The notes under the pieces are model-generated. The model was not told the origin of the DNA. It did no database searches and was given only the letters and a program-made list of their open reading frames with translations. DNA of 64,000 nucleotides, taken from positions 186,001 to 250,000 of the forward strand of contig JAIVFH010000029.1 in the NCBI GenBank assembly GCA_025765595.1. Direction: 5' to 3'. Of the stretch, positions 31,179 through 43,449 are shown piece after piece. The position numbers were made by a program, and so were the translations under genes. Each line of letters begins with the position of its first letter. Positions within the stretch are counted from its first letter, which is position 1. Source of the DNA: Obelidium mucronatum (lineage: Eukaryota; Chytridiomycota; Chytridiomycetes; Chytridiales; Chytriomycetaceae).

Positions 31179-34100
31179 TTACTCATCATCCGATTCATCA
31201 GACTGCTCAACTAATGCCGCACGGCTCTGGCTTCGCTTGGGTCGATCTGGCGCAGGGGATTCGAAAGGAGTGACGGCATTGGAGCGATTGGCGCCGTTGT
31301 TTCCCTTTATGCTGGACCTTCTTGCCTTCTTTGCTGGAATGGTTGACGACGAAGCGGCGGTGGCCATCGAAGAACGTTTCTTCCCTTTTGGTTTTACAGG
31401 AGATGCGACAGTTTCCCCATCGTTTGATTCGTCCGCATCTTTTGACGAATCCGCTCCTTCTCCAAACATATCGTCGTCATCATCTGGGCCTACTCCAACG
31501 TAATAATCTGTGTTCATCAGCTCGACAAACTAAACAAAAAGGTGTTAAATCAAGGCAAATTAAAAGTTCGGAAATTCCCACCAATTCCAACTGTTCCATC
31601 ATGTTTTTTTTTGATGACAGCATCTTCTGGTTAGCATACGGCCATCTTGCCCAGTCTATCACGGAGCTTGCGCTTGGTTGACGAATTGCAGGTCTTGACT
31701 TTTCTGTATTTCTAGAAGACTCTGATGGAGTAAATCGGCGACATTTACTTTCGAGTCACATAGTAAAATAAGTGTAATTCTCAATGCGACAGTCACGGTC
31801 CATACCTCTCTGACAGATCATAAAGCTTTTGCAAAAAGGACTTCAGATTCACAAGCATTCCAATCAAAACCGAGCTTTTAGCAGTCAAATTCAAAAGATC
31901 TGGTTGAAGTTGGTTCAAATCTAAAGCCAAAAATCATTGAAGTCACTCACTTTCGTCTGTCTGGGCTTCTGCTTTCAATTCCTCGATCGCCTTTAAAATA
32001 GTCTCTCCTGATACGGAGAGCACTTGGCAAATGTGGTGAATAATACCCAAAACTTCATCCAAACTCTTGTAATTCAAAGTTGCCAATGTGTCAGCAATAA
32101 ATCGACCATAGGGAATAGCCTCGTCCTGATCAATGAAAGATAAGAACTGTAAAAAATTCACTGGTAAACAAGAAAGAAATGACATACTTGTGCAACTGCT
32201 GCATCCATATCAAAACTTCGAACAAGTGTCGCCAAAAACTCATTTCGGCGCGGACGCTTCACTTGAATCTTGGCATACATATATGATAGAAGCGCTAAAG
32301 GAGATTGTCCGGCAACTGAGCCGTCCTCGTTGAGATGGGATTCCATGATATAGGCTTGAGTTTGCAATTAAGAATTGGAAGAGCACAAACGAATACATCT
32401 ACAAACCGGAAGCCCATACAGGATTCTCCACTAATCCATTGGTCTCGACAGCGCTTCGTTCCAAGTTCATACGGTACTCAAACGCCCTTTTAACACACTC
32501 TCCAGTTTTGCTATGAATAAAGGACTGATGCTTCTCAGCCATATTATCGTATAAAGCGATTGCTCGATCACGGACACTTGGAATGACGCTGGTATGCATT
32601 GCAACAACGTATGGAACGCACTGTGATACCGAAAAATTAGTAATCCAAAATAAAAGACGCAAAAATGTCTTACTAGCAGCGGATGAACCAATCCTTGATC
32701 AGTTATTATGCAAACAGCATCAAAGGCAATCGTACTTAACGTGGCGTCTGTGTCCATCAATCCATCCAGAATATAGCCAACATACATTTGTATTAAACTG
32801 CCGCTGACTCCCGCATCTGCCATTTCATCTGCGTCTCCGATCAAAACCTTGATATCAACACTCTTTGCCTTGACGCTTTGTAATTCTGTTGGCGTTTAAC
32901 GACAATAAGATGAATGACGGGAGAAAAAAAGATTAAAATACTTTTGGCCATCTCCTCATTCATCATCCGAATCTGCTCATTCTTCAAAAAGTTCACAAAT
33001 ATTTTGATAAGCTCGATTCGATGAGAGATTAAACCCGTTTTGAAGACTTTGTTCATGAGGCCTTGAGACCGGTTGGTGATCATCAGACCTGGGTGGGCCA
33101 TAAACAGATTACCTAAATAATAAGAAATAAGTCCTTGGTGTGGCAATGAAACAATATCCAAACCGAAGGCCTGTAGTGCGATCGCCTTCAGCTCAGGAGA
33201 CGAAGCCCGCTCAGCAAACAGATCAACATATTCATAGACAGAGTTCAAAACATTCGGAAAATTAGCAATGTCTGTCGCAGCTTGATCTACGGAAGGATCA
33301 GATTTCGATTGTAGCCCTCAAAAACATACCTTTCAAAAGCCCACGATTTTTATCAAAGTTGAAGTGGCGGACCAAAAGCGATACAATAATTAGTCCCCTG
33401 GCAATCGCTCTGGCATTCGCTGGGTTCAGACCCCCTTTGTATCCTGGAGATGAATCGATCATTGCTCGACTCTTTTGAAAATTATCCAGACAAGTCTTCA
33501 GGACTTTAGTCAACTTATAATAGTTTTTTGTGACATGGTGAACAGTATTCGTCAGACATGGAACAATAAGATTCACAGCCTGATTTTTTTCGTGTCAGTT
33601 GGGCAATGGAAACAAGCACGAAACTTACAGGCAATGAGCCCCGTGACAACAACGCAAGCAAATCGCCCTCAATCGCTGCCATGAGATTTAAGTCGGGCTC
33701 GTTCGAACAAGGAATCACGCCTCCAAGAATGGAAACAACTGCCGCCGTAATTTTCTCCTCACGGAGCTTTGCCAATCGTTCTTCTTCTCCTCTTAATGTA
33801 GGTAATACGCCACTTTTGAGGTATGTATGGAACATCTTAATATGAGGAAGCAGAAGTTGTGGGAGCACACGAGAAATTTGGCTGAGAAGAATTAATGACG
33901 TCCGAACAAGATCCTGGTTACAAACGATGTTTCAGTGAATAAAAATATTGGCTTACGAAGAGCAAACTAACTTTGTCTCCGCTTTCTTCTGCGCCAAGAA
34001 TACCATCTGTCAAACACTCCACTAACGTCCTTGCCACAATTACAACATCCCGCTTCTTAATCAAGGAAGTATCCAGTAACTGTTTCATGATATCGCCGAT

Positions 34101-37100
34101 AGCGTCAGCATTATTCACGCCTGTGACGGAATCGGCAACACGAAGCAGCAACGCAATTCGACACTTGATTTCGAATTTACACTGAACTGATTGGTCCACA
34201 TAAGCACCACTTCTTTTACACAGATGGGCTATAATCATGTCAACTGTTTCGTCACTTTTTTGAATCAACCCCGATATTTGAGGGGTGCCCATTTTGAAAG
34301 GCGCAAACCAGATTTCAGAGAGGGCTTTCAGTGAAAGGTCCTGAACAACTATTAGATTCGAACCATCCATGGACCTGGCATACCTGAATCGAAGTTTCTT
34401 CATCAGACACGCGAGCCATAATTTTGCAAACAATCTCAACAGAACGGTCCATCATGCTTAACGGTATCGTAACACCATCATTAGCTTCTTTCAAAATGAT
34501 TGATCCCAACAAATCTTTCATCAACTTGATAACACGTTTTCTAACCGCTGCACCGACATCCTGGAAACAAAAACTAAGGGAGGCGCTTAAAGGAGAAAAA
34601 AGCAAGAGAAACACCAACCAACATTCGTGGAATCAACAAAGGATAATACTCGGCAATCAGCACCTCGTTATAGTCTTTCATCAAATAACTGGCCACAAGC
34701 TCCACTGCTGCATCTCGCACCATTTTACTGGGATCCAACAATCGGTTTGAAATTACAGTCTTGACACTGGCTAAACTTAAAACTGTCGCATCCACTGAAA
34801 CGACGTCTGACAATGCTTTCAAGGACCGAGTTCGTAGAGTGACTGTATCGCTGTCTAAGCAAGCGAGAATATACTGTAAAAGGGTTTCCCGAATAGACTG
34901 CAATGGTGAACGGCGAAAGTTGCACCACGTCCCAATTTTGAGCATGGTTTCCGACGAGAGGTTTGCAGGCAAAACGGGGGCAGTCAGCCATATAGACTTT
35001 GAAGTATTTGCTGACAATTTTGTATCCAAAGATTCGCAATATTGAAGCAAAATATTGCGGACAGTGGATAAGAGGGGATCCGTCATGTTTGAGATGTTTG
35101 ATAATGCCGATGACAAGGAGTGGAGCCAACAGAAAACATGAAAAGAGCGAGCACTCTGTAAGCGAGTGCATTAACAACTATTAAAAAAGGCAATAAACGG
35201 AATTCACCCACATCGTAACCAAGATCATTGTCTCTTCCCAATTTCAAGAAATCTATAAGGATAGACTGTACTTCCCACAATCCCAAAAGCTTGGAAATAC
35301 TCAGTTCATTTGATTCAGTTGTCAGTGAGCCTTGAATTTGATTTGAAAATTGCTCAATTATAGTTGTGTCCGCAACTCCTTCCAACTTCAGCCCAAGAGA
35401 CTTAATATTTGCTGATGCATACAAGCGAGAAGTTAATTGCCCTAAAAAATCTAACGCAAGAGATTTGAGAGCAGTTTCGCCAGCTCTTTTGTCATCTAAA
35501 GTTTGCGTCTACGTGTCCTCAATAAGTTTCAGTCTTGTAAATTATCATGGCTGCCTAACCATTATCTTGCACAGAAGCAGCAACAAAAAGTCCGCTCCTG
35601 GCCATTCGGGTTCCCCAAGAACCAACAGGAAGTCGTCGATCAAGTTCTCAAAGATGACTCTCAATTCGCTTTCTGTTGACGAAACAAGGGATCTCCGTCC
35701 GGGCGTTCCGCTCTTTTCCTTCCCAGCGTTATCGGCGAACGATCGAGACAGCAAGTACTTCAAAAAAAATATTCCACAGGATTGAGCGGAATCCAAACCA
35801 TGTTTTGCAGTTGATAGAATCTACACTTAAGTTCTTCAGCTACCACAAACCAAAACCTCTTATGAAACAGTCACACCTTTTCTACAACTAGGCGTTCTTG
35901 ATTCCGTCCCGCTGCACCTTCCGTCATGGAATCTAGACCTTGCGAGACTTGCAAAACAACATCCCGAACCTCTTTTACGGTGTCAACAACTTCTACGCCA
36001 TGAAAAGTACTCTGTACTAAGGTCAAGACTAAGGCAGAGACCATCTGAATCGCTTTCCCGTTCCTGAGCCTTTGAAAATCGGTCAATTCTCGAAAGAAAA
36101 CACCATAATATAAGCTAGCTCACTTGTAGAGCCTCATGCCGCGTTTTACGGTTTGCAATTTGACAAGATATCCAGCTATTTCTTCCAATATTGGAATGCG
36201 ATGGCTAGTCGCCTGAGCGAAAACAGAACGTACAACATCGATACAATTCAGTTGAACTTTCTCCATCCCGATAAACACTGATATAGAGTTTGATTCTATG
36301 AAGAAGGCAGGAATACACATCACATATGTCTGTTGCTTGAATCAGAATAGAGATGTAGTCGCGAATTATAAATATGCATACCGCAATAATCAAACTGTCG
36401 TTGAGACTCTGGCGAGAGAACATAGAGACTAGCAATCGCAACACGTAACAGAGCTTGTTGGCGATTTGAACGCATTTTTTCTTCGCGTTGGAAGAGTCCA
36501 GGAGGTCGCGTAAACTAGAATTCTTGTTGGCTTCATCTAAACTCGGATGTCATCAGTTTTTGAAACAACCATCAAAGAAATGCTATCACCTGATTCGTCA
36601 GAATATAATTTGACAACAGCAAAAAGCTCGGAAAATCTGCTCTTAACCATTGCTATAAGCGAAGCTATTGTTTCTTCACCATATCCCTAGCGTATTGTGA
36701 GCAAACACCATGGACGTCGGCAAGACCTACCCTCTTTGAGCCAATGGATCCATTGATGACAACTAAAACCAAGCACGCGGCCTCTAATCCAAGAATGGAT
36801 GCTTCGAATGTTCGCTCAAACCCAATTTCAGGGTTTTCATCCTGGTCACGACTATCCTCAGCATTATTTGTGTCCTCTTCTGCTACCTTTCCAGATGCAG
36901 ATGGCTTCCCAAAAGTAATGATGCATTCACATCCCACCAGCACTTTCTCGCACACACGCAAAATTCTTTTTGTCCATTGATCTCCTTCTTCTTCTTCCAA
37001 AGCTTCAACTAATTGCTGCCCTTTTCCCATATCTAGAAGGCGTCTGAAAGATCTATGAATCGACTCCATGGCGGCAAGAGTTGGAAATCCAGATTGCGCG

Positions 37101-38224
37101 TCAATTAAAGGAGAAGAATCAAGTTCTCCTGCATGTATAAGATCGTCGGCCTTTAGCAGCGACGTTATTGAGTCAACGCATTTGGATAAAACGTCTGTAA
37201 TATTTGTTTTTGTTGTCGTTGCTGTTGGAGTTTGATGCAATAAATGGATGGACTCAACTCTTCCAAGCACCATCGGAATTAATTGCAACAGATTCCTGCT
37301 CTTCATTTTCTACGGCAGGAGTGGAGATGATTGAGTTTGAGTTTCGTCGCTTCGAAGATGGGGGTGGTTGTGGTGGTGGGACAACGCGAGATTTTGGCTT
37401 GCGGGAAATGGGTGTTACGGGTCCATTAACTGTGGAAGGAGTCTTTTCAAACGAGTCAAGTGATCGAGAACGGGTCAGGGGGCTCTCTAGGTCGTCTAAA
37501 TTTGTGGGAAATCAGCGATCCAGAAATGAAGAATCTGTAGCCTAAAAAAAAACCTGTATTCGTTTCCAAGTATCGCATTTGAACCTCCATTTGCTCCTCA
37601 AGTGGCATCAACAACGATTGGTTCAGATTCGCCAAGAACGTGGATGCATTTGTCGGTCCCAATTGGTTAGCTTAAAAGAAAACGCGTTACAATAGTAAAA
37701 AATTGCTTGACTATGTCAGCTCAAATACGAACAAGCCTTATCAGTGGGTAACTCTAATCCTCTTGAACAAAAGTCGAGTGATTTCTGGGCCAAGTATGAC
37801 ATTGGCTCAGTGTATTGCGCATTCGCATTGGCGTTTGAAAAGGAGCTCGTTGCGTTGATAAAAGCATCGCAGTTTCTGTGGAGATGAGTGATGAATAACA
37901 GGTTATAAACTTCGGAGTTTTACATTGGATTCGTCTGCTTGAGCAGTGCTTTCATCTGGGACCAAATCGCAGCTTCGTCCTCATTTGACTCGAGCACACG
38001 ATCATCGACTTCAAGCAAAGTAAAGGGTGGTCGATGCAGGGCCAGGGATGGGAGCAGAAGCGAGGCTGTGAGTGACGCAGCAGTCAACCAAACAGCAAAC
38101 AGCAAAAGACAGAAATCAGCAACAAACAGTGCATCGCTGTAGTCAGCCCCGCTGGCGCTTGTCTCGCCCGAGTGTTCTGTTCGTCGGCGCGCCAGCTTTC
38201 GATGGTCCAGTCCGAAGAGGTCAT
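31179..38224 (-). CDS. Cohesin loader Scc2/NIPBL-like HEAT-repeat protein
   Basis: This large minus-strand gene has roughly twenty exons. The start is ATG at 38224; exons 38128-38224 and 37925-38065 are resolved, and the last exon is about 31179-31530. The best evidence is at 34400-35116: LDPSKMVRDAAVELV, YYPLLIPRML, VGAAVRKRVIKLMKDLL and ARVSDEETSIQ in the order and spacing of the NIPBL/Scc2/Mis4 core. HEAT-type helices continue on both sides. The N-terminal part has a Pro/Ser-rich region (SRVVPPPQPPPSSKRR), and the C-terminus is acidic and basic by turns, ending EQSDESDDE. Scc2 with Scc4 loads and activates cohesin. Inner exon borders between 31530 and 37925 were not all worked out. Its ATG lies only 23 bases after the stop of the NADAR gene. 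Confidence 0.82.
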
Positions 38225-38247
38225 AGCTTTATTCTTCAGTAAAATAT

Positions 38248-39204
38248 TTATCCACTCTTATTCAAAAGTAAGTCAAAGCATTCTTTGCGTACAGCCATCA
38301 ACTGGCGGCCGAGCGAAAAAGCATCGCCTGCAACGCCTCGACTAACGTGTTGCAGCGTTGCATCGCATGTTGCCACCAACACTTTAAACGGCAGCGAATC
38401 CTTCCCTTTTCCCAGAAACTTTAGTCTCAGACCGCGTTGCATGACCCCTCCTTTGACCTCCCGGTCCCATTTGTCCAGCTGCGCCTGCGTCATTGTCAAA
38501 TGTCGTTTACTCGTGGCTGACTTGACTTTGGCAGGCACGAGAACCACCAACTGGTCGTGAATATCTTTCATTGCATTGTTTGAAACTAACTGTATCTTGT
38601 GTGCGTGGAAAAAGTGCTCCATTGATGGCCAAGTAAGTCCAGTTTCTGGATCCACCATGTCAAACAAGTAAAAGTTTGACAACACTCGACGAAAGTCGGG
38701 ATATTCCTTGGCCAATGGAAAGTAGAACTTTGAGAAGGAGTCTCGAGGCTTCAAATCCAAGAGAGTCTGACCCAATTTGGACTTTTGCATAGCCAAAATA
38801 GCAGCCAAAACCCGCATATCTTTGGATTGGATGAGTTTGTATGGAAGCGATTCCGTTTCTGAGCCAAGAAACTTTTGGGCCAAAGCCTGATGCAGAAGTT
38901 CTTCTGGTTCATCGATTGCGCGCGAATTTCCATCCAGCTTCTGCTTCTTTCTGCTATTTCCGTTGGTTTCCAAGAACGAGGCAATCGAAGAACCATCAGC
39001 TGAATGTACAAAGTCATTTCCGAAAGCCTTTCGCCAGTTGGTTTCAGTAGCCAACAGCTCGGTGCTTGATTCAAGAGCATCTAGGGATTCCCCAGCGCCA
39101 AGACCAGGAAGAACAGCCTTGGATCCAGAGTAGAAGCGGAACACGGCAGCCATTTCCAGAGTTAACAAAAAGTGTGGATAAGTCTGGGTATTTTTGCAGG
39201 ACAT
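38248..39204 (-). CDS. NADAR-domain protein (YbiA/RibX-like N-glycosidase fold)
   Basis: Single exon, 318 residues from 39204 or 301 from the ATG at 39153; the second, MAAVFRFYSG, has the better start. The C-terminal half shows the NADAR pattern: VLSNFYLFDM, LTWPSMEHFFHAHK, then MQRGLRLKFLGK and LVATCDATLQHVSRG. NADAR enzymes cleave N-glycosidic bonds of riboflavin intermediates or ADP-ribosylated bases. The N-terminal ~130 residues are extra and carry a nuclear-type basic patch (SRKKQKLD). Substrate and role here are unknown. It lies directly upstream of the Scc2/NIPBL gene on the same strand. Confidence 0.75.
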   Translation of the reverse strand: MSCKNTQTYPHFLLTLEMAAVFRFYSGSKAVLPGLGAGESLDALESSTELLATETNWRKAFGNDFVHSADGSSIASFLETNGNSRKKQKLDGNSRAIDEPEELLHQALAQKFLGSETESLPYKLIQSKDMRVLAAILAMQKSKLGQTLLDLKPRDSFSKFYFPLAKEYPDFRRVLSNFYLFDMVDPETGLTWPSMEHFFHAHKIQLVSNNAMKDIHDQLVVLVPAKVKSATSKRHLTMTQAQLDKWDREVKGGVMQRGLRLKFLGKGKDSLPFKVLVATCDATLQHVSRGVAGDAFSLGRQLMAVRKECFDLLLNKSG

Positions 39205-39252
39205 TATTATAATTTATAAATATCGTTTATTTGATTTTTGAGTGGTTCCCAT

Positions 39253-40015
39253 CTATTTTTGCTTTTGAAGGACCTTGTTGAAGCGTGATTGACTAGACTT
39301 TTCAGCTTCCGATAAATTTGAAAGAGCTGGGGTTTGGATGTTTTAATACCATTTGACACAGGTTTCCTTCAAATCACAGCGACTCACATATCAAGTTTTT
39401 TTCTTTTGAGACCCATGACTTGACTGGAGAAACATCTTGGTGTAGAAAAATAAGTGAGCCATCTCAGTTCAGCTTTTTTTTTGTATGTTTTTTTACCTCG
39501 AGTTGAGACATAAAGATTGATGTCATTCAATATTTCTATAACATCCTTCGGTTTCAGCTCCTCCCCTCCGTCTTCTATTTTAGCTCAATCAAGTTAATGG
39601 AATTCTTTACGTTGCCCCCTTTAGATCTCTTCACCTTCTTCCATATCGTCGACCGCCCCACAACTCATGCCTCCTAATACTGCGCGTTCATCTTGAGATG
39701 CAGAATTTCCTTCGTTATAGTTTTGATGTTTCTGTGTGATTAGAACATCGAGGCAGACGATACTGCGGTTATTTTCCCAAATCGCGTTGTTATGATTCCC
39801 ATTTGATCCTAGCGAGCAGTCTGTTACGACTTGCAGATCCGCGGACGTAGAAATGATTTGATCAGAATTGTTCTGAATGCCAAAAAAAAAAAACAGAGAG
39901 CGAGAGAGAGGTTTAAAACGAAAACAAAACAATAAGCAAAAGGCCAAAAAGAGGTTACCATGGGGTATATTTGAATTAAATTATCCGAATGGGATATTCT
40001 ACATGTTCCATCCAT
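39253..40015 (-). CDS. Five-exon 164-residue protein, unrecognised
   Basis: Exons on the minus strand are 39959-40015, 39635-39872, 39497-39574, 39388-39435 and 39253-39326. The lengths 57+238+78+48+74 sum to 495, exactly 164 codons plus stop, with every phase agreeing. This argues for a real gene even though no exon stands out. The product starts MDGTCRISHSDN and has a hydrophobic-polar core (SIVCLDVLITQ), an acidic stretch (DDMEEEDGGEE) and a helical C-terminus (DVIEILNDINLYVS, NLSEAEKSSQ). No family is recognised. It may be a small subunit of a complex; that is a guess. Confidence 0.62.
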
Positions 40016-40244
40016 CTGGAGAGCGGCCGTGATCTTGAGAGAATACTTGGGTTTGAGATAATCTTATTAGGGACGCAAAAACCCTCATACTTTCTCTTTC
40101 AGCTGGTTGATATCCTGTGCATGTTTTGCATCGACTTCGAGCAGTTTACAGGTTTCGGAATTCAAAGAATCAAAGAGACGCAGCCGAACAAGTTGACAGT
40201 GCATTCTTTCTTTTTTTTTTTTTTTTTACCTCCAACAAAAAAAA

Positions 40245-40805
40245 ATGCGATTAGAAAAGTGCTTCTTCTGTTCGTCTACTGTTTACCCCGGCCATGGGAT
40301 GATGTTTGTGCGTAACGATGCAAAGGTATGTTTTGTCTGTGGGAGTGCGGAGAGCACAACACTGGCCTAACCTTACGAGTCTTTGCCCCCCCCCGTCAAC
40401 CAGCAATTCCGCTTCTGCCGTTCAAAATGCCACAAGAACTTCAAGATGAAGAGAAACCCACGCAAGGTCAAGTGGACCAAAGCTTTCAGAACGGCTGCTG
40501 GAAAGGAGATGACTGTGGATGCCTCATTGGAGTTTGAGAAGAGACGAAACATCCCTGTTAGATACGACAGAGAACTAATGGCAACGACACTCAAAGCCAT
40601 GAAACGGATCCAGGAGATCAAGGCAAAGAGAGAGCGTGTGTTCATGAAGAAGAGACTGGCTGGAAAGAAGGAGCAGGAAAGATCAGAAGCATTGAAGTTG
40701 GTCCAGAAGAACGTCGAGTTGATCCAAACTCCAGCCCTCAAAAAGAAGCTTATGGAGAAGAAAATTATTTCTGTTCCTGGGTCGCAGGATGTCGAAATGG
40801 CGTAG
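40245..40805 (+). CDS. RLP24: Ribosome biogenesis protein RLP24
   Basis: Exons are 40245-40325 and 40404-40805, phase 0, with a GCCTAACC branch site. The first exon gives [18 protein letters not shown] and the second [13 protein letters not shown], rebuilding the C2C2 zinc ribbon of the L24 family. The stretch [17 protein letters not shown] and the [17 protein letters not shown] segment are diagnostic of RLP24/RSL24D1 rather than ribosomal L24. RLP24 sits on pre-60S particles, recruits the AAA ATPase Afg2/Drg1 and is exchanged for L24 in the cytoplasm. The C-terminal tail is basic and helical as expected. Confidence 0.95.
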
Positions 40806-40869
40806 ACTCATCATTTTTTTTGTACATGTTTCATTTCTTGAAAGGAATACACGATTTATTGCCAAACGC

Positions 40870-41809
40870 CTACATTACTGTACATTTGTTACCGCCGTCT
40901 AATTCTTCATCCACTTCCACGTGTCGACCTGAAGCCCGGACTTTCATGGCGTCCATCCGCAAAGCAACCTCCTCCTTCATTTTCGCCTTTGAAACACCAA
41001 CACCACCGCCCAGCTGTAAAATAGAAGCTCCCCAACTTCCCTTTTCTTGCGCAGCTTCCATCTTTCTGAAAGCTTTCCAATCCACTTGAATTCCTAATTC
41101 CTCCAATTTCGCAACTGCTTTTGGATCACCAACCAGAGCCGCTTTCTTGTACCAAAGCAACGCAGTTTTTTCATCCGGTTTAGTTTTACCATTTGCCGAC
41201 ATTCCTTTTTCTGCAAAGTATCCCATTGCAAAGAGAGCACGGGGCAAGTTGCATTCAGCTGCGAGAGATACCCAACGCACGGCCTCTTGGACAGACTTAT
41301 CAAGCCGTAAGTTGGTCGATTCGTCATGCGCACCAGTAAGATAAATTCCACCGAGTTCAAACATTCCCTGTGTTTCATTAAAACCATTCTTTTAGTTCTT
41401 GGTTTAAAGAAACTTGCAAATAAAAAGATATACCTCCGGAATTCCATTCTCTGCGGCAAGAGAATAGTAATACACTCCCTTCCCGATATCTTTCTTGAAT
41501 CCATACAACCCGTCGCTGTAAATCTCCCCAAGCTTCACTTGGCAACCAGCATGTCCAAGCACGGCGCCTCTGCCTAGCGCCTCCACCATGAATTCGTGAT
41601 CGGGATATACCAGTCCAGTGACTCCAGATTCGTGGAGCATGGCGTATTCGTACAATGCATGTGGATATGTTTTCGTGGCGTATTTGGCTGACAAACGAAG
41701 CCATTTGATTCCGTCTCTGAGATTTACAGGCATTCCCAAAGAGCCTGTTTGTAGGGCTGTACCGAGGCGAAACATTGCGCCCGGGTGGTTTCTGTTGAAG
41801 TTTTAGAAC

Positions 41810-41864
<55 letters not shown>

Positions 41865-42389
41865 GAAGAAGAAATGAGGTGATTACCTCAATGCCGCTTT
41901 TTTATAATTGTGGACAGCTTTCGCGAAACTGATGCTCGTTCCACATCCCTTTTCGTGGCAGAGTGCGACATTAAAAACTGCGTCAACGTTGCCTCTCTTG
42001 GAGGCACTCTCGTACAAGACAAATGCGCGATTGTACTCTGGTTTAAAAGTTCCTGGATCGTAATTGGGGACTCCTTGAACATAAAGGTTCGCAAGTAACA
42101 ATTGAGCATCGGAAACAACCTCGTTCGTCATGGATGGCAAAACCGAAATTCGTTCAAGCACCAGCATACATAGTTCAGTTAAAGACTTTTGGTCTGCAGG
42201 GTAGTTGCTGAGTTTGTAGATTTCGGGTATGATTTGGTTCACTGCTGCGAGGGATCCAGAAGGATTTGTTTTTGGGTGTTGAACACTTGGAACAAGGTTG
42301 GTGTAAATATGGGCGCGCAATTGATTTTCTTCGGATTGCTCTGTTGTTATTTCTGGAGTATCGGTTGGGGAAACTGAGTTGGGCAAGGG
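40870..42389 (-). CDS. Skt5/Chs4-type chitin synthase activator (Sel1 repeats, CaaX)
   Basis: Exons on the minus strand are 41887 to about 42389, 41434-41791 and 40870-41367, with clear phase-correct joins. The body is a row of Sel1 repeats (AVFNVALCHEKGCG, HALYEYAMLHESGV, CQVKLGEIYSDGLYG, GMFELGGIYLTG, ALFAMGYFAEKGM). The last four residues are CTVM, a farnesylation box as in yeast Skt5/Chs4, which anchors and activates chitin synthase III. The 5' end is uncertain: the frame is preceded by a stop at an acceptor-like CCTAG, so a short upstream exon is needed, possibly inside the 3' end of the neighbouring gene. Intron 1 carries a 45-base T run on the sense strand. Confidence 0.85.
41817..41861. 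repeat. 45-base poly(A)/poly(T) tract in an intron
   Basis: An A run on the plus strand, hence poly(T) in the sense strand of Skt5 intron 1 (41792-41886). It makes up about half of the intron. Confidence 0.9.
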
Positions 42390-42509
42390 CTAGGTTATCT
42401 TGCTCGTCTTCATCTTCTCCACGGTGGATTCAAGGAGAGAGTGTTCAAGTAATGGTTGACAAGTGGGTTATCGTAGTCGGAATCACTTGTTTCATCGTCA
42501 TCGTCATCG

Positions 42510-43445
42510 TCAGCAAGAAGATCTTTGGCAGTGAGCCCGGCAGTCATCTCGGTTGGCCGCAATTGTTCCATTCGTCGACGGTGTGTATCCCGCTCTGCCA
42601 GGCCTGCGAAACAGGAATTGCCTTGTCCGCTGTTCCATCTTCAGCTTATCATTGGTTTCTTCGTCTTCGTCGTCTTCTTCGTTGTCGGGGAGGTTTCTCT
42701 CTTTCGCCAATTGAATCATTCTTTCTCGCACGCGATCCATAGCCGAATCACTGTTTTCATCCGAATCTTGGTCAGCCCCCCTTCCACCGTCTAAATCCTC
42801 AGAATCAGAATCAGTGTCATCTGAATCATCCACGTTTAGATCCTCAGCAGCAGCGGCCTCTGCCAACGCCTTGGCCTCCTTCCTGCTGATCGCATTCACC
42901 TTTCTCCGCGCTTCACTCTCCCCGGCCTCGCTTCCTGCAAAAGCAGCTGATTCTCGAACTCTTGGATTCTGCGGGTTATAGTACAGGGTCGAGGCATCGT
43001 GGCCGACTGGCTGCACCCACCCGCCAGTCCCCTTCCGAATCGCTTTCCGCTCGATCCGCGCATCGCGCTCTCGTTCTTCCTCGGTCTTCAGCAGGCTGCT
43101 GGCGCCTGCCGCGCCGCCATGGAGCCTGCCTGGCTGTATAGTTGATGATGTGAGCACATTGGCGCTCTTCTTGTTTTTCCTGTTTTTCTTCTTCGTCTTC
43201 TTTGCGTCCTCTGACGAGTCGTCGTCCGACGGCTGCTGGAAGGCGAGCGTTGTCGGCAGCGGCGTGTCGTGCAGCCACGAGGCGATCGCCGCCGTCTTTG
43301 ACGGCTTTTGCGGTGCGCCGAAGTGGTGCGCTGCGAAGTGCGGCGACGGCGGCGGCGGGAATTCGGGCGGCGGCGGGCGGCGTGCGTCCATTTCTTTCTG
43401 CTTCAACTTGTTTGTTTGTTGAGTGTCACCCCTTCCAGAAAACAC
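42510..43445 (-). CDS. Acidic, Lys-rich protein of nuclear type; 3' end frame unclear
   Basis: Likely start is the ATG at 43391 (MDARRPPPP); an upstream ATG at 43445 is in frame. The protein has a Pro-rich start, a basic KKTKKKNRKNKK patch, a conserved-looking GWVQPVGHDASTLYYNP stretch, and long Asp/Glu/Ser runs. Near 42600 the frame used ends in an implausible Cys-rich tail. The next frame instead gives RDTHRRRMEQLRPTEM, an Asp-rich run, NPPWRR and a stop at about 42410, which reads more like protein. No intron explains the switch, so one base may be missing or extra near 42600. No family is recognised. Confidence 0.55.
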   Translation of the reverse strand: MFSGRGDTQQTNKLKQKEMDARRPPPPEFPPPPSPHFAAHHFGAPQKPSKTAAIASWLHDTPLPTTLAFQQPSDDDSSEDAKKTKKKNRKNKKSANVLTSSTIQPGRLHGGAAGASSLLKTEEERERDARIERKAIRKGTGGWVQPVGHDASTLYYNPQNPRVRESAAFAGSEAGESEARRKVNAISRKEAKALAEAAAAEDLNVDDSDDTDSDSEDLDGGRGADQDSDENSDSAMDRVRERMIQLAKERNLPDNEEDDEDEETNDKLKMEQRTRQFLFRRPGRAGYTPSTNGTIAANRDDCRAHCQRSSC

Positions 43446-43449
43446 GAAA

